Source: an uncultured Opitutaceae bacterium
GTDB taxonomy: Bacteria; Verrucomicrobiota; Verrucomicrobiia; Opitutales; Opitutaceae
Length of the DNA: 64,000 nt
Reading direction: 5' to 3'
NCBI GenBank assembly: GCA_903891325.1
Contig: CAITEC010000036.1
Coordinates: 31,976-95,975, forward strand
The position numbers and the translations under genes are program-made. A model generated the notes under the pieces. That model saw nothing but the letters and a program-made list of their open reading frames with translations. It did not search any database and was not told the origin of the DNA. Each line of letters begins with the position of its first letter. Positions within the stretch are counted from its first letter, which is position 1. Shown here piece by piece: positions 1-8,670 of the stretch.

Positions 1-1461
1 GGTGATCGGGGCCGACACGAGCAGGAACAGGGCGCCGGTGGCGGCCGCACCGGCGAACTTGGCGATGCGGACCCGGCGGGATTCCGCGGCCGAGAGGAGA
101 ACGCAGGCCCCCGAGAAATTCAGGCTGAGGATCATCATGTACGCCTCCTTCACGGTCCCGGTGTTCATCAGCGCGAAGTTGGCCGCCAGGAGGCCCGCGC
201 ACCAGGCGATCGCGGAGCGGGGCCGGCCCGCCTGGGCCAGGCCGATCCAGCAGAGCAGGGGCCAGGGCGCGTAGCAGAAGCTGAAAAACGCCGGGTGGTT
301 GATCCGGTAGACAAAGAAACCGGCAAAGGGGGCGGCCAGGCTGATGATCGCCGCCGAATGCGCATGCTTGGTTGCCGCCAGGACGAGCAGGCCGGCGCCG
401 AACGCGAGCAGCGCCTTGGCAATCAGGTAGCGCAGGTCCCAGGCCCAGGCGGCGCTGTTCGCAAGCACCGGCAGGAAATGGAGGGGATCCCCGAACATCG
501 AGTAGCCCTGGGCCAGCAGCGGGGTTCCCGCGGAATTCCAGCGGTTCCATAAAGGAATCTCATGGTCGCGCAGGAGCGCGCGGTGCTGGCCTGCGGCATA
601 GGGCACGAATCCCCAGAGGGTCGATCCGACGTCGGATCCGTGGACGTCCAGCTTTCGGTCGTCGGCATATCCGGGCAGGGTCGGATAACTCCCATAGAGC
701 AGCGTTGTCCCGAGGTTGGGCGACACGTAGCTGCGGCCGAGGAAAACGACCGGGTAGGCGCTGGCGATCGCCGCAACGGCCGACACGAGCGCAAGCCCCC
801 GGCGCGGGTGCGCGGCAAGCGCGCGGACCCAGGCGGCGGGGTCGGGCGGCAGGCGGAGAGCCCGTGCAACTCCGTAAAGGAGGATGAGGGCGGCGAAGAC
901 AACGAGGGCCCGAAGCGCCCAATCCGCCGCGATCCCCGCCGGGGTTATCCTCAGCTCCAGGGGAGTGTCGAACTGGATGATCAACTGGGGATCGTCGGCG
1001 TGCGCTTCGGTTTCGACCACCAGGCGCCCGGCCTCCCTGCGCAGGGACCCGATCTGGTGCGCCGCGCTGAAGGCTTCCAGCGGGACCGACCGCACGGTGT
1101 TTCCCCTGTCATCGACGATCCGGACCCGCTCAATCGTCACGGTGCCGTCGCGATCGATCGGGTCGAAGCGCAGCGCGGAGAACTTTCCGCAGGGCAAATC
1201 GAGCCGGTACGGCTCCGGGACGGCGGAGCGACCGAGGGTCGCGGTGGCGGACTCGTCCTCCCGAAACAGGTTGTTCTCGTCGTGGTACACCTGGACATGC
1301 CCCTGCCGGGTCGAGGTCATCCACGCCTCGATGGCAAAGCCGCTCGCCCCGTCGTGGGCGATCGTGAGGAAGGGGATGACGACAACGGCGCTGAACAGGG
1401 CCGCGGCCAGGAGCGCGGCGATGGAAGAGGTCCGGGCGGGCGGCATCGGGGACCGGGTCAT
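1..1461 (-). CDS. GT-C/YfhO-like polytopic membrane protein, 3' end outside window
   Basis: The reverse strand is open from an ATG at 1461 to the window edge (about 487 codons, no stop seen). The product has an N-terminal hydrophobic segment (residues about 9-30), a large soluble domain rich in beta-type sequence (about 30-180), then repeated hydrophobic segments. The stretch NSAGTPLLAQGYSMFGDP and the later HPAFFSF resemble YfhO/GT-C-type membrane glycosyltransferases; this is a family-level resemblance and the substrate is unknown. The start overlaps the stop of the upstream gene by 4 bp (ATGA), so the two are probably translationally coupled in one leftward operon. The real C-terminus cannot be described. 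Confidence 0.72.
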   Translation of the reverse strand, partial: MTRSPMPPARTSSIAALLAAALFSAVVVIPFLTIAHDGASGFAIEAWMTSTRQGHVQVYHDENNLFREDESATATLGRSAVPEPYRLDLPCGKFSALRFDPIDRDGTVTIERVRIVDDRGNTVRSVPLEAFSAAHQIGSLRREAGRLVVETEAHADDPQLIIQFDTPLELRITPAGIAADWALRALVVFAALILLYGVARALRLPPDPAAWVRALAAHPRRGLALVSAVAAIASAYPVVFLGRSYVSPNLGTTLLYGSYPTLPGYADDRKLDVHGSDVGSTLWGFVPYAAGQHRALLRDHEIPLWNRWNSAGTPLLAQGYSMFGDPLHFLPVLANSAAWAWDLRYLIAKALLAFGAGLLVLAATKHAHSAAIISLAAPFAGFFVYRINHPAFFSFCYAPWPLLCWIGLAQAGRPRSAIAWCAGLLAANFALMNTGTVKEAYMMILSLNFSGACVLLSAAESRRVRIAKFAGAAATGALFLLVSAPIT

Positions 1462-3347
1462 GGGATGTCCGCGGCCGTCCGCCTCCGCCCGCCCGCGATC
1501 CAGAGGAAGACCGCGGCGCCCGCGGCGATTTCCGCGATCAGCGCACCGTGCCTGACGGCACACCACGCCCAGTGTGAGCCCCGGGCCATCTCGGCGGGTT
1601 CGCTGAACGCAAACCAGCGGGAGGGATCGGCCCGGGTCGCGGCGATAACGAAGGGCCGGTCCGGGGCGCGCACGTAGGCCGGACGCCACGTTTCGCCCGG
1701 AACCCGGTCCGGTCGAACCGAGGCAAGGAGCGCATCGGTCCGCGCGTCCCTCAGCTCAAGGGCGAGCCCGGGCTCACCCAACTCGCCGGCGACGACAAAC
1801 TTCAGCCACCCGGGGCGGCGAATCGACATCGGGCGGCTTCGCCAGGTGGATGATCCCTCCCCGGGGGTGCCGAATGACCCCCAGGTCACGTAGTCGGTAA
1901 AGCGATAGGTTCCCGGGGAAAAGCCCGTCGGGCCCAGCGCGGGGTAGGATGCCGGCACGGCCTCCCTCGCCTGGCGGCCGCGGGAGTCATACCGAATGAA
2001 GGCGCCGCCGCCGGCCCCGACCACGGCGTCGGGTTCCCTCGCGCTCGCCGGAAGAATGGCCCGAAGTTCGGGAACAGCGAGGCGCACGAGGAGCGAGTCG
2101 GAGCCCGGATAGGGAATTTCCTCGTGCTGAAGGTAGGCCGGGTCCCCGGTGGCGACGTAACGCCGGACGTTCTGCTCGCAGTAGGTATGGTAGAACCTCA
2201 GGTAGGGGAGCTCCAGGGTGATGTTCTGCCAGGCGAAGCGGCCGGCCCCGGCCGCGAAGGCGGCCGTCCACCCGATACCCAGCAGCGTGAGCAGGGTGCG
2301 GCTCTCGGGCAGCTTGGCGCCGTTCGCCCACAGCCAGCCGAGCGCCAGTGCGTTTGCGACGGACCCGGCCAGGAGGGTGTCAAGGTAGCGCGATGCGGGC
2401 TCCGGCGCTCCGGCGCCCCTGGCGTAGGCGGTTGCCACGATCTGGAGGAGCGCCCACCCGCCAAATCCGGCCAATGTCATACCCCAGGCGCGGGTCGCCG
2501 GGTCGCCGCAAAGGATCACCCGCCCGGTGAGCCATGCCCAGGGCAGCCAGAGAAGGACCGCCGCCCATCCGGTCGAGACGACCGGCCACCGGAGGTTCCG
2601 GACCAGGGTCATCAGGAAATCGTGCGCGTCCTGGGCCTTGAGGAATTCGTGGTAGTCGACAAAGACCCGGGTGAACCAGCCGACGGCCACCACGATCGCG
2701 CAAAGCACCAGGGTCGGGCCCGCCTTCGCAAGCGACGACTCGCCCCTGATCCACCGGAGCGCGACCAGGCCGAGCACGACGGCCGCGGCGAAAAACCCGG
2801 ACGCCAGGGTCCCGAGGGCGAGGACGGCGCAGGCGGCGCCCAGCCACCAGGGCCCTGTTCCGGGATCGGACCGGGGCAGCAGGCCGATCGCACCGAAGGA
2901 CAGGCCGATCAGGAGAAACTGCGGCGAATGAAATCCGCCCAGGACATTCTGCCAACCCAGCGGCAGCGAATAGGCAGCGGCGATGATGACAAAGGCAAAC
3001 GGGTGCCACCTCCTGCCCATGTTGCCGCTGGCGAAGGCGAACAGGCCGGCGGCTATCAGGGCCGGGAAGAGGGCGTTGATCGCCGCCTCGAGCCGCTGGT
3101 CCCACTGGCCGTTGGCGAGTGTCAGCGTGAAATTGAGGGCCTGGGTGAGCACGATCCGGTGCTCGTTCTGGGGCGCGAGGAACGCGCCGGGTGCCAGGCG
3201 GTGCTGGAACCAGGGTGCCAGGAGCTTCAATCCCTCCGCGTCCCACTGGTCCCACTCCGGAACGTCCGTGGCGGCATAGTTGACCGTCGCCCAGCGCGAG
3301 CCAAGGACGATGAAGAACAGGCACGCTGCCAGGGCGAGGCGTTTCAC
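1458..3347 (-). CDS. Polytopic membrane protein, GT-C-like, function unknown
   Basis: A protein of 629 residues. It starts with a membrane segment (KRLALAACLFFIVLGS), then a periplasm-type loop with VPEWDQWDAEG and PQNEHRIVLTQ, then about ten hydrophobic segments, and ends in a soluble beta-rich domain and a final membrane helix near the C-terminus. Acidic residues in the first loop followed by an EHR motif are common in bacterial GT-C-like integral membrane glycosyltransferases, so a role in sugar transfer from a lipid donor is inferred. I chose a GTG start at 3347, which overlaps the upstream radical SAM stop by 4 bp; a longer GTG start at 3440 would overlap that gene by about 97 bp and adds an unlikely Arg/Pro-rich leader. 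Confidence 0.75.
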   Translation of the reverse strand: MKRLALAACLFFIVLGSRWATVNYAATDVPEWDQWDAEGLKLLAPWFQHRLAPGAFLAPQNEHRIVLTQALNFTLTLANGQWDQRLEAAINALFPALIAAGLFAFASGNMGRRWHPFAFVIIAAAYSLPLGWQNVLGGFHSPQFLLIGLSFGAIGLLPRSDPGTGPWWLGAACAVLALGTLASGFFAAAVVLGLVALRWIRGESSLAKAGPTLVLCAIVVAVGWFTRVFVDYHEFLKAQDAHDFLMTLVRNLRWPVVSTGWAAVLLWLPWAWLTGRVILCGDPATRAWGMTLAGFGGWALLQIVATAYARGAGAPEPASRYLDTLLAGSVANALALGWLWANGAKLPESRTLLTLLGIGWTAAFAAGAGRFAWQNITLELPYLRFYHTYCEQNVRRYVATGDPAYLQHEEIPYPGSDSLLVRLAVPELRAILPASAREPDAVVGAGGGAFIRYDSRGRQAREAVPASYPALGPTGFSPGTYRFTDYVTWGSFGTPGEGSSTWRSRPMSIRRPGWLKFVVAGELGEPGLALELRDARTDALLASVRPDRVPGETWRPAYVRAPDRPFVIAATRADPSRWFAFSEPAEMARGSHWAWCAVRHGALIAEIAAGAAVFLWIAGGRRRTAADIP

Positions 3348-4972
3348 GTGTTCAACGACTGGCCGGCCGGGGCGGGGCGGGCGCCGGAGCCGAGTAGCTG
3401 GGTCGGCAGCCGGTTCGCCTTGATCGGGCACTCGCTGCACCCGGGGGCGCCGCCCGGATCGAGCATGGCCCGCCGCACCGCCTGGAATTCGGGCCCGAGG
3501 AAGATCTCGTCCAGGCCGGCGCCGCCCTCAAGGATCCCCATCCTGTCCTTGTACCAGGCACACGGATACACGTCGCGCTGCTCGCGGATCATGACCTCGG
3601 TGAAGGGCCGGTCGCAGAAGCAGAACTCGGCCTCGGCCGGACGGTCGGGCCGGCCTGCGGGCCGGCGGGCGGCCGCCGGGGCAGACCCGGCATCAGCGGG
3701 CGGGACCAGGGCATCGAACTCGCCGAGCGTGACGGCCGGGTCGCCGGAGGGATCGTGCGCGCCGGCATCCGCGATCTCCGGGGGAATGTAGATGTCCATG
3801 CCGAGCGCGGCGGCGGCGGCGACGATCAGCCGGCGGTAGTGGTTGAATTTCCCGGGACGCCTCTCGAGCATCTCGTGGGCGATGTCGTAGGTGTCCATCG
3901 GGACCACGTGGCGAAAGTCGATGGTCTCCCCGCCGAGCCGCCGGGCCATCTCAACGAAGAGGGGAGCCTCGTGGATATTGCTGTCCATCATCACGTAGTT
4001 GAAAACGAACGCCGGCACGCCGCCGCCGGCGCGCTCGCGCGCCTCCCTGAGGCCGACGATGTTGCCGACGATGCGGCCGAAGTCCGAGCCGACCCGGATC
4101 CGGTGCAGGGTCCCGCTCGTGACCCCGTCGAAGGAGAACATGATCCGGTGGACCCGCGCGGCGACGATCGCCGCGGAGATCCGCGCGTTCATCAGCATGC
4201 CGTTTGTGCAGAAGACAATCCTCACCGCCGGATCGCGGGTGGCCAGCTCGCGGAGGATGGCCTCGAAATGCGGCGACATGAGCGGCTCGTCGCCGCAGGA
4301 GAGGACCACCTCCCTGACCATCGGGGCGATCGGGGCGAAGAACGCCGCGAACTGCTCCGGGGTGATGCGCTGGGCGGGCCGGCCGGCGATGGCCTCGTTG
4401 GAGTAATGGCACATGACGCAGCGCAGGTTGCACTTGTTGATCAGGTCCAGGCGCAGCGTCAGTCGCCGCTCCCGGGCCATCGTCGCAAGCAGGCGATCCT
4501 CGAGCAGCGCGCCCGCCTCCGCCCCGGGAATTTCACTCAATTCGGGAGCCGGGGACAGGAGGGTATCCGGCCCGAGCGGCACGCGGACGGTCGCTCCGGG
4601 CGACGGCTCGATCGCGAAGCCGTGCCAGGCGCCATTGGCGCTTACAGTAAACGAAAGCGGCCCGGGACCGATGGCCAGGCTCGCGGGCAGCACCGCGCAG
4701 AACCCGGCGGGCGTGGCATCGCCCGTCCCGCCCTCCACATTCGCCCGGTAAAAGGGATAGGGAAGGCGCACATGGGAACCGCCGACCCGCAGGCCGATTG
4801 AGCCGATCCTCAGGCCGGCACCGGGGGCGATCCAACCGGTCAGGCAGGCGAGGGTGACCGAGCCCGGGTGCCGGTCGACGGTGTCGAGATGAAGGGAGAT
4901 CGTCGGGTCTGCGGGAAGGGACGAGGTCACGAGGGTGCCGGATACGCTGGCCCGGCCCCGTGCAAGCGTCAA
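3344..4972 (-). CDS. Radical SAM/SPASM protein with N-terminal beta-sandwich domain
   Basis: A protein of 542 residues. The 4Fe-4S/SAM motif is CNLRCVMC (Cys181, Cys185, Cys188), followed by a TIM-barrel-like region (GDEPLMSP, FCTNG, FSFDG). A Cys-rich SPASM-type tail lies at about residues 445-525 (CFCDRPF, YPCAWYKD, CSECPIKANR) and would bind auxiliary clusters. Residues about 20-135 form a beta-rich domain with a GW...GF...LP pattern that resembles the module in four other proteins of this locus. Radical SAM/SPASM enzymes modify peptides, sugars or lipids; the substrate here is unknown, but glycan modification fits the context. The start is a TTG at 4972, and GTG codons slightly downstream are possible. 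It is the first gene of a leftward operon, divergent from the DUF1800 gene. Confidence 0.82.
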   Translation of the reverse strand: MTLARGRASVSGTLVTSSLPADPTISLHLDTVDRHPGSVTLACLTGWIAPGAGLRIGSIGLRVGGSHVRLPYPFYRANVEGGTGDATPAGFCAVLPASLAIGPGPLSFTVSANGAWHGFAIEPSPGATVRVPLGPDTLLSPAPELSEIPGAEAGALLEDRLLATMARERRLTLRLDLINKCNLRCVMCHYSNEAIAGRPAQRITPEQFAAFFAPIAPMVREVVLSCGDEPLMSPHFEAILRELATRDPAVRIVFCTNGMLMNARISAAIVAARVHRIMFSFDGVTSGTLHRIRVGSDFGRIVGNIVGLREARERAGGGVPAFVFNYVMMDSNIHEAPLFVEMARRLGGETIDFRHVVPMDTYDIAHEMLERRPGKFNHYRRLIVAAAAALGMDIYIPPEIADAGAHDPSGDPAVTLGEFDALVPPADAGSAPAAARRPAGRPDRPAEAEFCFCDRPFTEVMIREQRDVYPCAWYKDRMGILEGGAGLDEIFLGPEFQAVRRAMLDPGGAPGCSECPIKANRLPTQLLGSGARPAPAGQSLNT

Positions 4973-5028
4973 CGATCATGCCCGGCCTTGATTTGTTGGC
5001 CGTAATGGAAAATCATGGCCGCTCGCAC

Positions 5029-6579
5029 ATGCCTACGAAACAGACAGCGGCCCGATTCCTGATGCAGGCGACCCTCGGGGCGGGATCCGGCGACATCGAA
5101 AGGGCCTGTTCGGCGGGGCTGGAGGGCTGGATTGAGGAGCAATTCCAGGTCGCGCCGAGCGTCACGCACGAGGAAGTCCACCGGCACCGGGCCGCGGGCG
5201 AGCATTACGAGATGCACCACGCCTGGTGGCGGCAGGTCCTGACGGCCGACGACCTTCTGCGGCAGCGGATCGCGGTGGCGCTGACGGAGGTGTTCGTGGT
5301 CTCGGAGATGTCCATCGAGTTCGTCCCCTGGGAGATGATGAAGTATTACGACGACCTCGGCCGGCTGGCGTTCGGGAACTGGCGGGACATCCTCCGGATG
5401 GTGTCGCTGAGCCCGCTGACAGGCTACTACCTCAGCCACCTGCGGAATCGAAAGGCCTACCCGGCGCTCCAGCGGTACCCGGACGAGAACTACGCCCGGG
5501 AGATCATGCAGCTTTTCAGCATCGGGCTCTGGGAGCTGGAGCAGGACGGGACGCGGCGGCGGGACGCGGAGGGGCGGGAGATTCCCACCTACGGCAACGC
5601 GGACGTGATGAATTTCGCCCGGGTCTTCACGGGCCTGGCCTACGGGGGACCGCTCGCCGACACGTCCCGGCCGGCGGACTTCATGGACGCGCCGGCGGAT
5701 TTCGGCAACCCGATGAAGCTCTGGGAGGAGGAGCACGACCGGGACGCGAAGCGGCTCCTGCGGGGCTTCCGGACACCGTCCTTTGCGGATGCCCCGGGCC
5801 GCCGGGGAATCGACGACATCGAGGACGCGCTGGACAACCTTTTCTACCATCCCAACGTCGGGCCCTTCTTCGGGCGGCTCCTCATCCAGAGGCTGGTCAC
5901 CTCGAATCCCTCCGCCGGTTTCGTCGGGCGGGTCGCCGCCGCCTTCGAGAACAACGGCAGGGCCGTGCGCGGCGACATGAAGGCGGTGATCAAGGCCGTC
6001 CTCCTGGACGAGGAGGCGGTCAATCCGCCGGCGGACCGCTCCCGGTCCGGCCGGCTCCACGAGCCCTACCTGCGCTACGTCCGGCTTGCGCGGACGTTCA
6101 ACGCCCGGTCGGCGGACGGATCCTTCCGGGTGAGCGATCACGATACACTCGAGTCGATGAACCAGATCCTCCTCAACGCGCCGAGCGTGTTCAATTTCTT
6201 CCTTCCCGACTACCGGCCGCCCGGCGCGCTCGCCGAGGCGGGGCTGTGCGCGCCGGAATTCCAGATCATGACCTCCTCGACGGCGGTCACCTCGCTCAAC
6301 CATTACGCGCGGATGGTCTCCGGCGGATTCGGGGATGATCCGGCCGGGCCGGGTGCGATGCGGCTCGACTTCAGCGAGGAGTTGGCAGTGGCCGGCGACC
6401 CGGACGCGCTGATCGGGCTGCTCGACCTCAAGCTTGCCTGCGGGGCGCTCGGCGAGGAGACAAGGGCCGTTCTCCGGGCGGCGTACGCGGAGATGCCCGA
6501 AGGCAGCACGGCCGAGGACCGGGTGCGGGCGATGGTCCAGCTCGTCGCGATCTCGCCGGACTGCGCCGTGATGGAATGA
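5029..6579 (+). CDS. DUF1800 domain-containing protein
   Basis: About 516 residues that read throughout as a DUF1800 protein: AARFLMQATLGAGSGDIERA at the start, then YPDENYAREIMQLFSIGLWE, FARVFTGLAY, FFGRLLIQRLVTSNPS and NAPSVFNFF. The family has no firm biochemical role. It almost always sits beside a DUF1501 gene, as here (13 bp apart), and is abundant in Planctomycetes and Verrucomicrobia, where it is usually regarded as exported. No clear signal peptide is visible from this start. Upstream in-frame ATGs at 5005 and 4978 and a GTG at 4960 are possible; none has a good ribosome binding site, so the start is uncertain. Confidence 0.88.
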   Translation: MPTKQTAARFLMQATLGAGSGDIERACSAGLEGWIEEQFQVAPSVTHEEVHRHRAAGEHYEMHHAWWRQVLTADDLLRQRIAVALTEVFVVSEMSIEFVPWEMMKYYDDLGRLAFGNWRDILRMVSLSPLTGYYLSHLRNRKAYPALQRYPDENYAREIMQLFSIGLWELEQDGTRRRDAEGREIPTYGNADVMNFARVFTGLAYGGPLADTSRPADFMDAPADFGNPMKLWEEEHDRDAKRLLRGFRTPSFADAPGRRGIDDIEDALDNLFYHPNVGPFFGRLLIQRLVTSNPSAGFVGRVAAAFENNGRAVRGDMKAVIKAVLLDEEAVNPPADRSRSGRLHEPYLRYVRLARTFNARSADGSFRVSDHDTLESMNQILLNAPSVFNFFLPDYRPPGALAEAGLCAPEFQIMTSSTAVTSLNHYARMVSGGFGDDPAGPGAMRLDFSEELAVAGDPDALIGLLDLKLACGALGEETRAVLRAAYAEMPEGSTAEDRVRAMVQLVAISPDCAVME

Positions 6580-6592
6580 ACCGGGCAGGATC

Positions 6593-7990
6593 ATGAGCAA
6601 CATCGATAAAATGGAGGGGGCCGGGAACGCCGGAGAGCAGGCGAATTGCGAGGGAGTGGGTTCGACGACGGTAAACTCGCTCCTCCTGAACCTGGCGGTG
6701 GCGGGCGGGGCCTCCGCGCCGTCGCCGGGGCGCGGCTACAAGGCGCTTGTCTGCCTCTTCCTCGACGGGGGTAACGACTCCTTCAACATGCTGGTTCCGA
6801 CCGAGCCGGGGGAATTCGCCCGGTATCGGGCGGCGCGGGGAGACCTCGCGCTGCCGCGGGAGGGACTGCTTGGGCTCCGCGGAGCCGCCGGGGCGGATGC
6901 GGCGCGCAGCTTCGGCCTGCATCCCTCCCTGCCGCGGGTGCGGGATCTCCACGACCAGGGAAGGCTGTCCTTCGTGTGCAACGTGGGCACCCTGGTCGAG
7001 CCGACCGACCTTGCGGGCCTCAACGGCGCCCGGGCCCGCCTGCCGCTCGGGCTTTATTCCCACGCCGACCAGGTCATGCACTGGCAGACCTCGATCCCCG
7101 ACTCCCGCGCGAGCGTGGGCTGGGCGGGCCGTGCCGCGGAGATCCTGCAGTCGATGAACCGTGACAATGGGATTTCGATGAACGTCTCGCTCTCCGGAAC
7201 GAACGTGTTCCAGTCCGGCCGCAGTCTCGTTCCCTATTCGATCACCCCGGACGGCGCCGCGCTGCTCGACGGCTACTCCGACCCGGCGCGGCCCTTCTTC
7301 GCGAAGGCGGTGGACAGCCTGCTCGGCCAGCGGTACCCGAATGTCCTCAAGCAGGCGTACGCGGGACTGACGCGCGACTCCATCAAGTCGGCCGGATATT
7401 TCCTGGACGCGTGGCGGCGCGCGCCGCGGGTCGCGACCGCGTTTCCCGGCACCCGGCTTGGAAAAAGCCTGCGGGGCGTGGCCCAGGGCATCGCCGCCCG
7501 CGACAACCTGGGCGCCCGGCGCCAGACCTACTTTGTGAAGGCGCCCGGCTGGGACCACCACGACGAGGTCCTGGCCAGCCAGGCGGCGATGCTGGCGGAC
7601 GTCGATGCGTCGGTCGCCGCCTTCTGGACGGCGATGGGCGAACTCGGCCTGCAGGACGACGTGCTGCTTTTCACCGCGTCGGATTTCGGCCGGACGCTCT
7701 CCAGCAACGGGAAGGGTTCCGACCACGGCTGGGGGGGCAACCAGTTCATCCTCGGGGGGGCCCACCGCGGCGGCCGGCTGTACGGGAGCTATCCCGACGA
7801 CCTCTCGCTGGGCAACGGGTTGGACACCGGTCGCGGTCGGCTGATCCCGACGCTTTCCGTGGACGCCTTTTTCTGCGAGCTGGCGCTCTGGCTCGGCGTC
7901 GGGAAAGGGGATATTCCCGCGGTTCTCCCGAACATTGGCCGCTTTCACGACCTCAACGGGGCGGCGGCCCCGCTGGGCTTCCTCAACTGA
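6593..7990 (+). CDS. DUF1501 domain-containing protein
   Basis: A 465-residue DUF1501 protein. The hallmark core is ALVCLFLDGGNDSFNMLVP (residues about 51-69), followed by LHPSLP, YSHADQVMHWQTS, AAEILQ, WDHHDEVL, LFTASDFGRTLSSNGKGSDH and GWGGNQFILGG. The family has a sulfatase/alkaline-phosphatase-like fold, and the Asp and His motifs look like a metal site, but no reaction is established. The usual twin-arginine leader is not evident; only the end of such a leader, SLLLNLAVAGGASA, is recognisable. ATG at 6593 is 13 bp after the DUF1800 stop, so the two are one transcription unit, probably with the two following genes. Confidence 0.9.
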   Translation: MSNIDKMEGAGNAGEQANCEGVGSTTVNSLLLNLAVAGGASAPSPGRGYKALVCLFLDGGNDSFNMLVPTEPGEFARYRAARGDLALPREGLLGLRGAAGADAARSFGLHPSLPRVRDLHDQGRLSFVCNVGTLVEPTDLAGLNGARARLPLGLYSHADQVMHWQTSIPDSRASVGWAGRAAEILQSMNRDNGISMNVSLSGTNVFQSGRSLVPYSITPDGAALLDGYSDPARPFFAKAVDSLLGQRYPNVLKQAYAGLTRDSIKSAGYFLDAWRRAPRVATAFPGTRLGKSLRGVAQGIAARDNLGARRQTYFVKAPGWDHHDEVLASQAAMLADVDASVAAFWTAMGELGLQDDVLLFTASDFGRTLSSNGKGSDHGWGGNQFILGGAHRGGRLYGSYPDDLSLGNGLDTGRGRLIPTLSVDAFFCELALWLGVGKGDIPAVLPNIGRFHDLNGAAAPLGFLN

Positions 7991-8012
7991 TGATTTGTCG
8001 CCCGAGCACCCC

Positions 8013-8657
8013 ATGAGCGAATCGGAAATCGACCGTCTCCGGATTGAGGCCGGGCGCCGCGACGCCTATGTCCACCAGCTTCACCTGGCACGGCAGGACG
8101 ACGAACGGAGGATCCGGGAGGCGCTTGCCGACCGGGAGGATTATTCGCGCTGGCTCGGCGCGGCCGAGGAGGAGAGGGACGCGCTGAAGGCCCGGCTGGC
8201 CGCCATCGAGGCGGCACGGCCCGTCGGATTTTTCGCCCGCCTGGGCTGGCTGCTCCGGGGCGGGCGGGTGGCGGCGCCCGCGCTCACCCGATGGGAAGCG
8301 GCTCCCGGCGCCCGCTTCGTCTACCACCTCACGACCTCGCCCTACAGGGTCTTTCGCGAGCCCGCGTCGATGCTCGAGGGATGGGCATTTCCTTCGGACG
8401 GAAGGCCGGTCACCGCGCTCCGGGTCCGGATCGACGCGATGGTGTATGTCGGGACCTACGGCCTGGAGTCGCCCGGGGCGATCGCGCAGCACGGGCCGCA
8501 GGCGGCCAATCCGAGGCCGGGATTCCGGATTCCCATCCTGACTCCTGAGGGCCGGCATTGGCTGGGGCTTGAGGCGCGCCTGGGGGACGGCGACTGGGTC
8601 TCGATCCTGGCGACCCCGATCTGGGTGAGGTATTCGGCCGATTCGCCGGTACACTGA
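8013..8657 (+). CDS. Coiled-coil plus beta-sandwich protein, glycan-locus accessory
   Basis: A 214-residue protein in two parts. Residues about 1-70 are charged and heptad-like (YVHQLHLARQDDERRIREAL), which suggests a coiled coil. Residues about 95-213 form a beta-rich domain with GWAFPSDGRPVTALRVRID, AIAQHGPQAANPRPGFRIP and DWVSILATPIW. The second half is clearly homologous to the C-terminal part of the protein at 9565-10239 on the opposite strand and more distantly to the middle of the giant glycosyltransferase at 10697-14485. No catalytic motif is seen; a structural or sugar-binding role is inferred. The ATG at 8013 lies 22 bp after the DUF1501 stop; a longer in-frame start at 7935 would overlap DUF1501. 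Confidence 0.78.
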   Translation: MSESEIDRLRIEAGRRDAYVHQLHLARQDDERRIREALADREDYSRWLGAAEEERDALKARLAAIEAARPVGFFARLGWLLRGGRVAAPALTRWEAAPGARFVYHLTTSPYRVFREPASMLEGWAFPSDGRPVTALRVRIDAMVYVGTYGLESPGAIAQHGPQAANPRPGFRIPILTPEGRHWLGLEARLGDGDWVSILATPIWVRYSADSPVH

Positions 8658-8670
8658 GGGTCGAGCGGCC

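Noticed and set aside
2124..3791. Long open frame (555 codons) on the plus strand across two reverse-strand genes
   Set aside because: Composition is Arg/Pro/Gly-rich with no motif, while the reverse strand encodes a clear membrane protein and a radical SAM tail. Such antisense frames are common in GC-rich DNA.
4969..6603. 544-codon reverse frame opposite the DUF1800 gene
   Set aside because: No recognisable domain; the plus strand is a textbook DUF1800 protein coupled to DUF1501.
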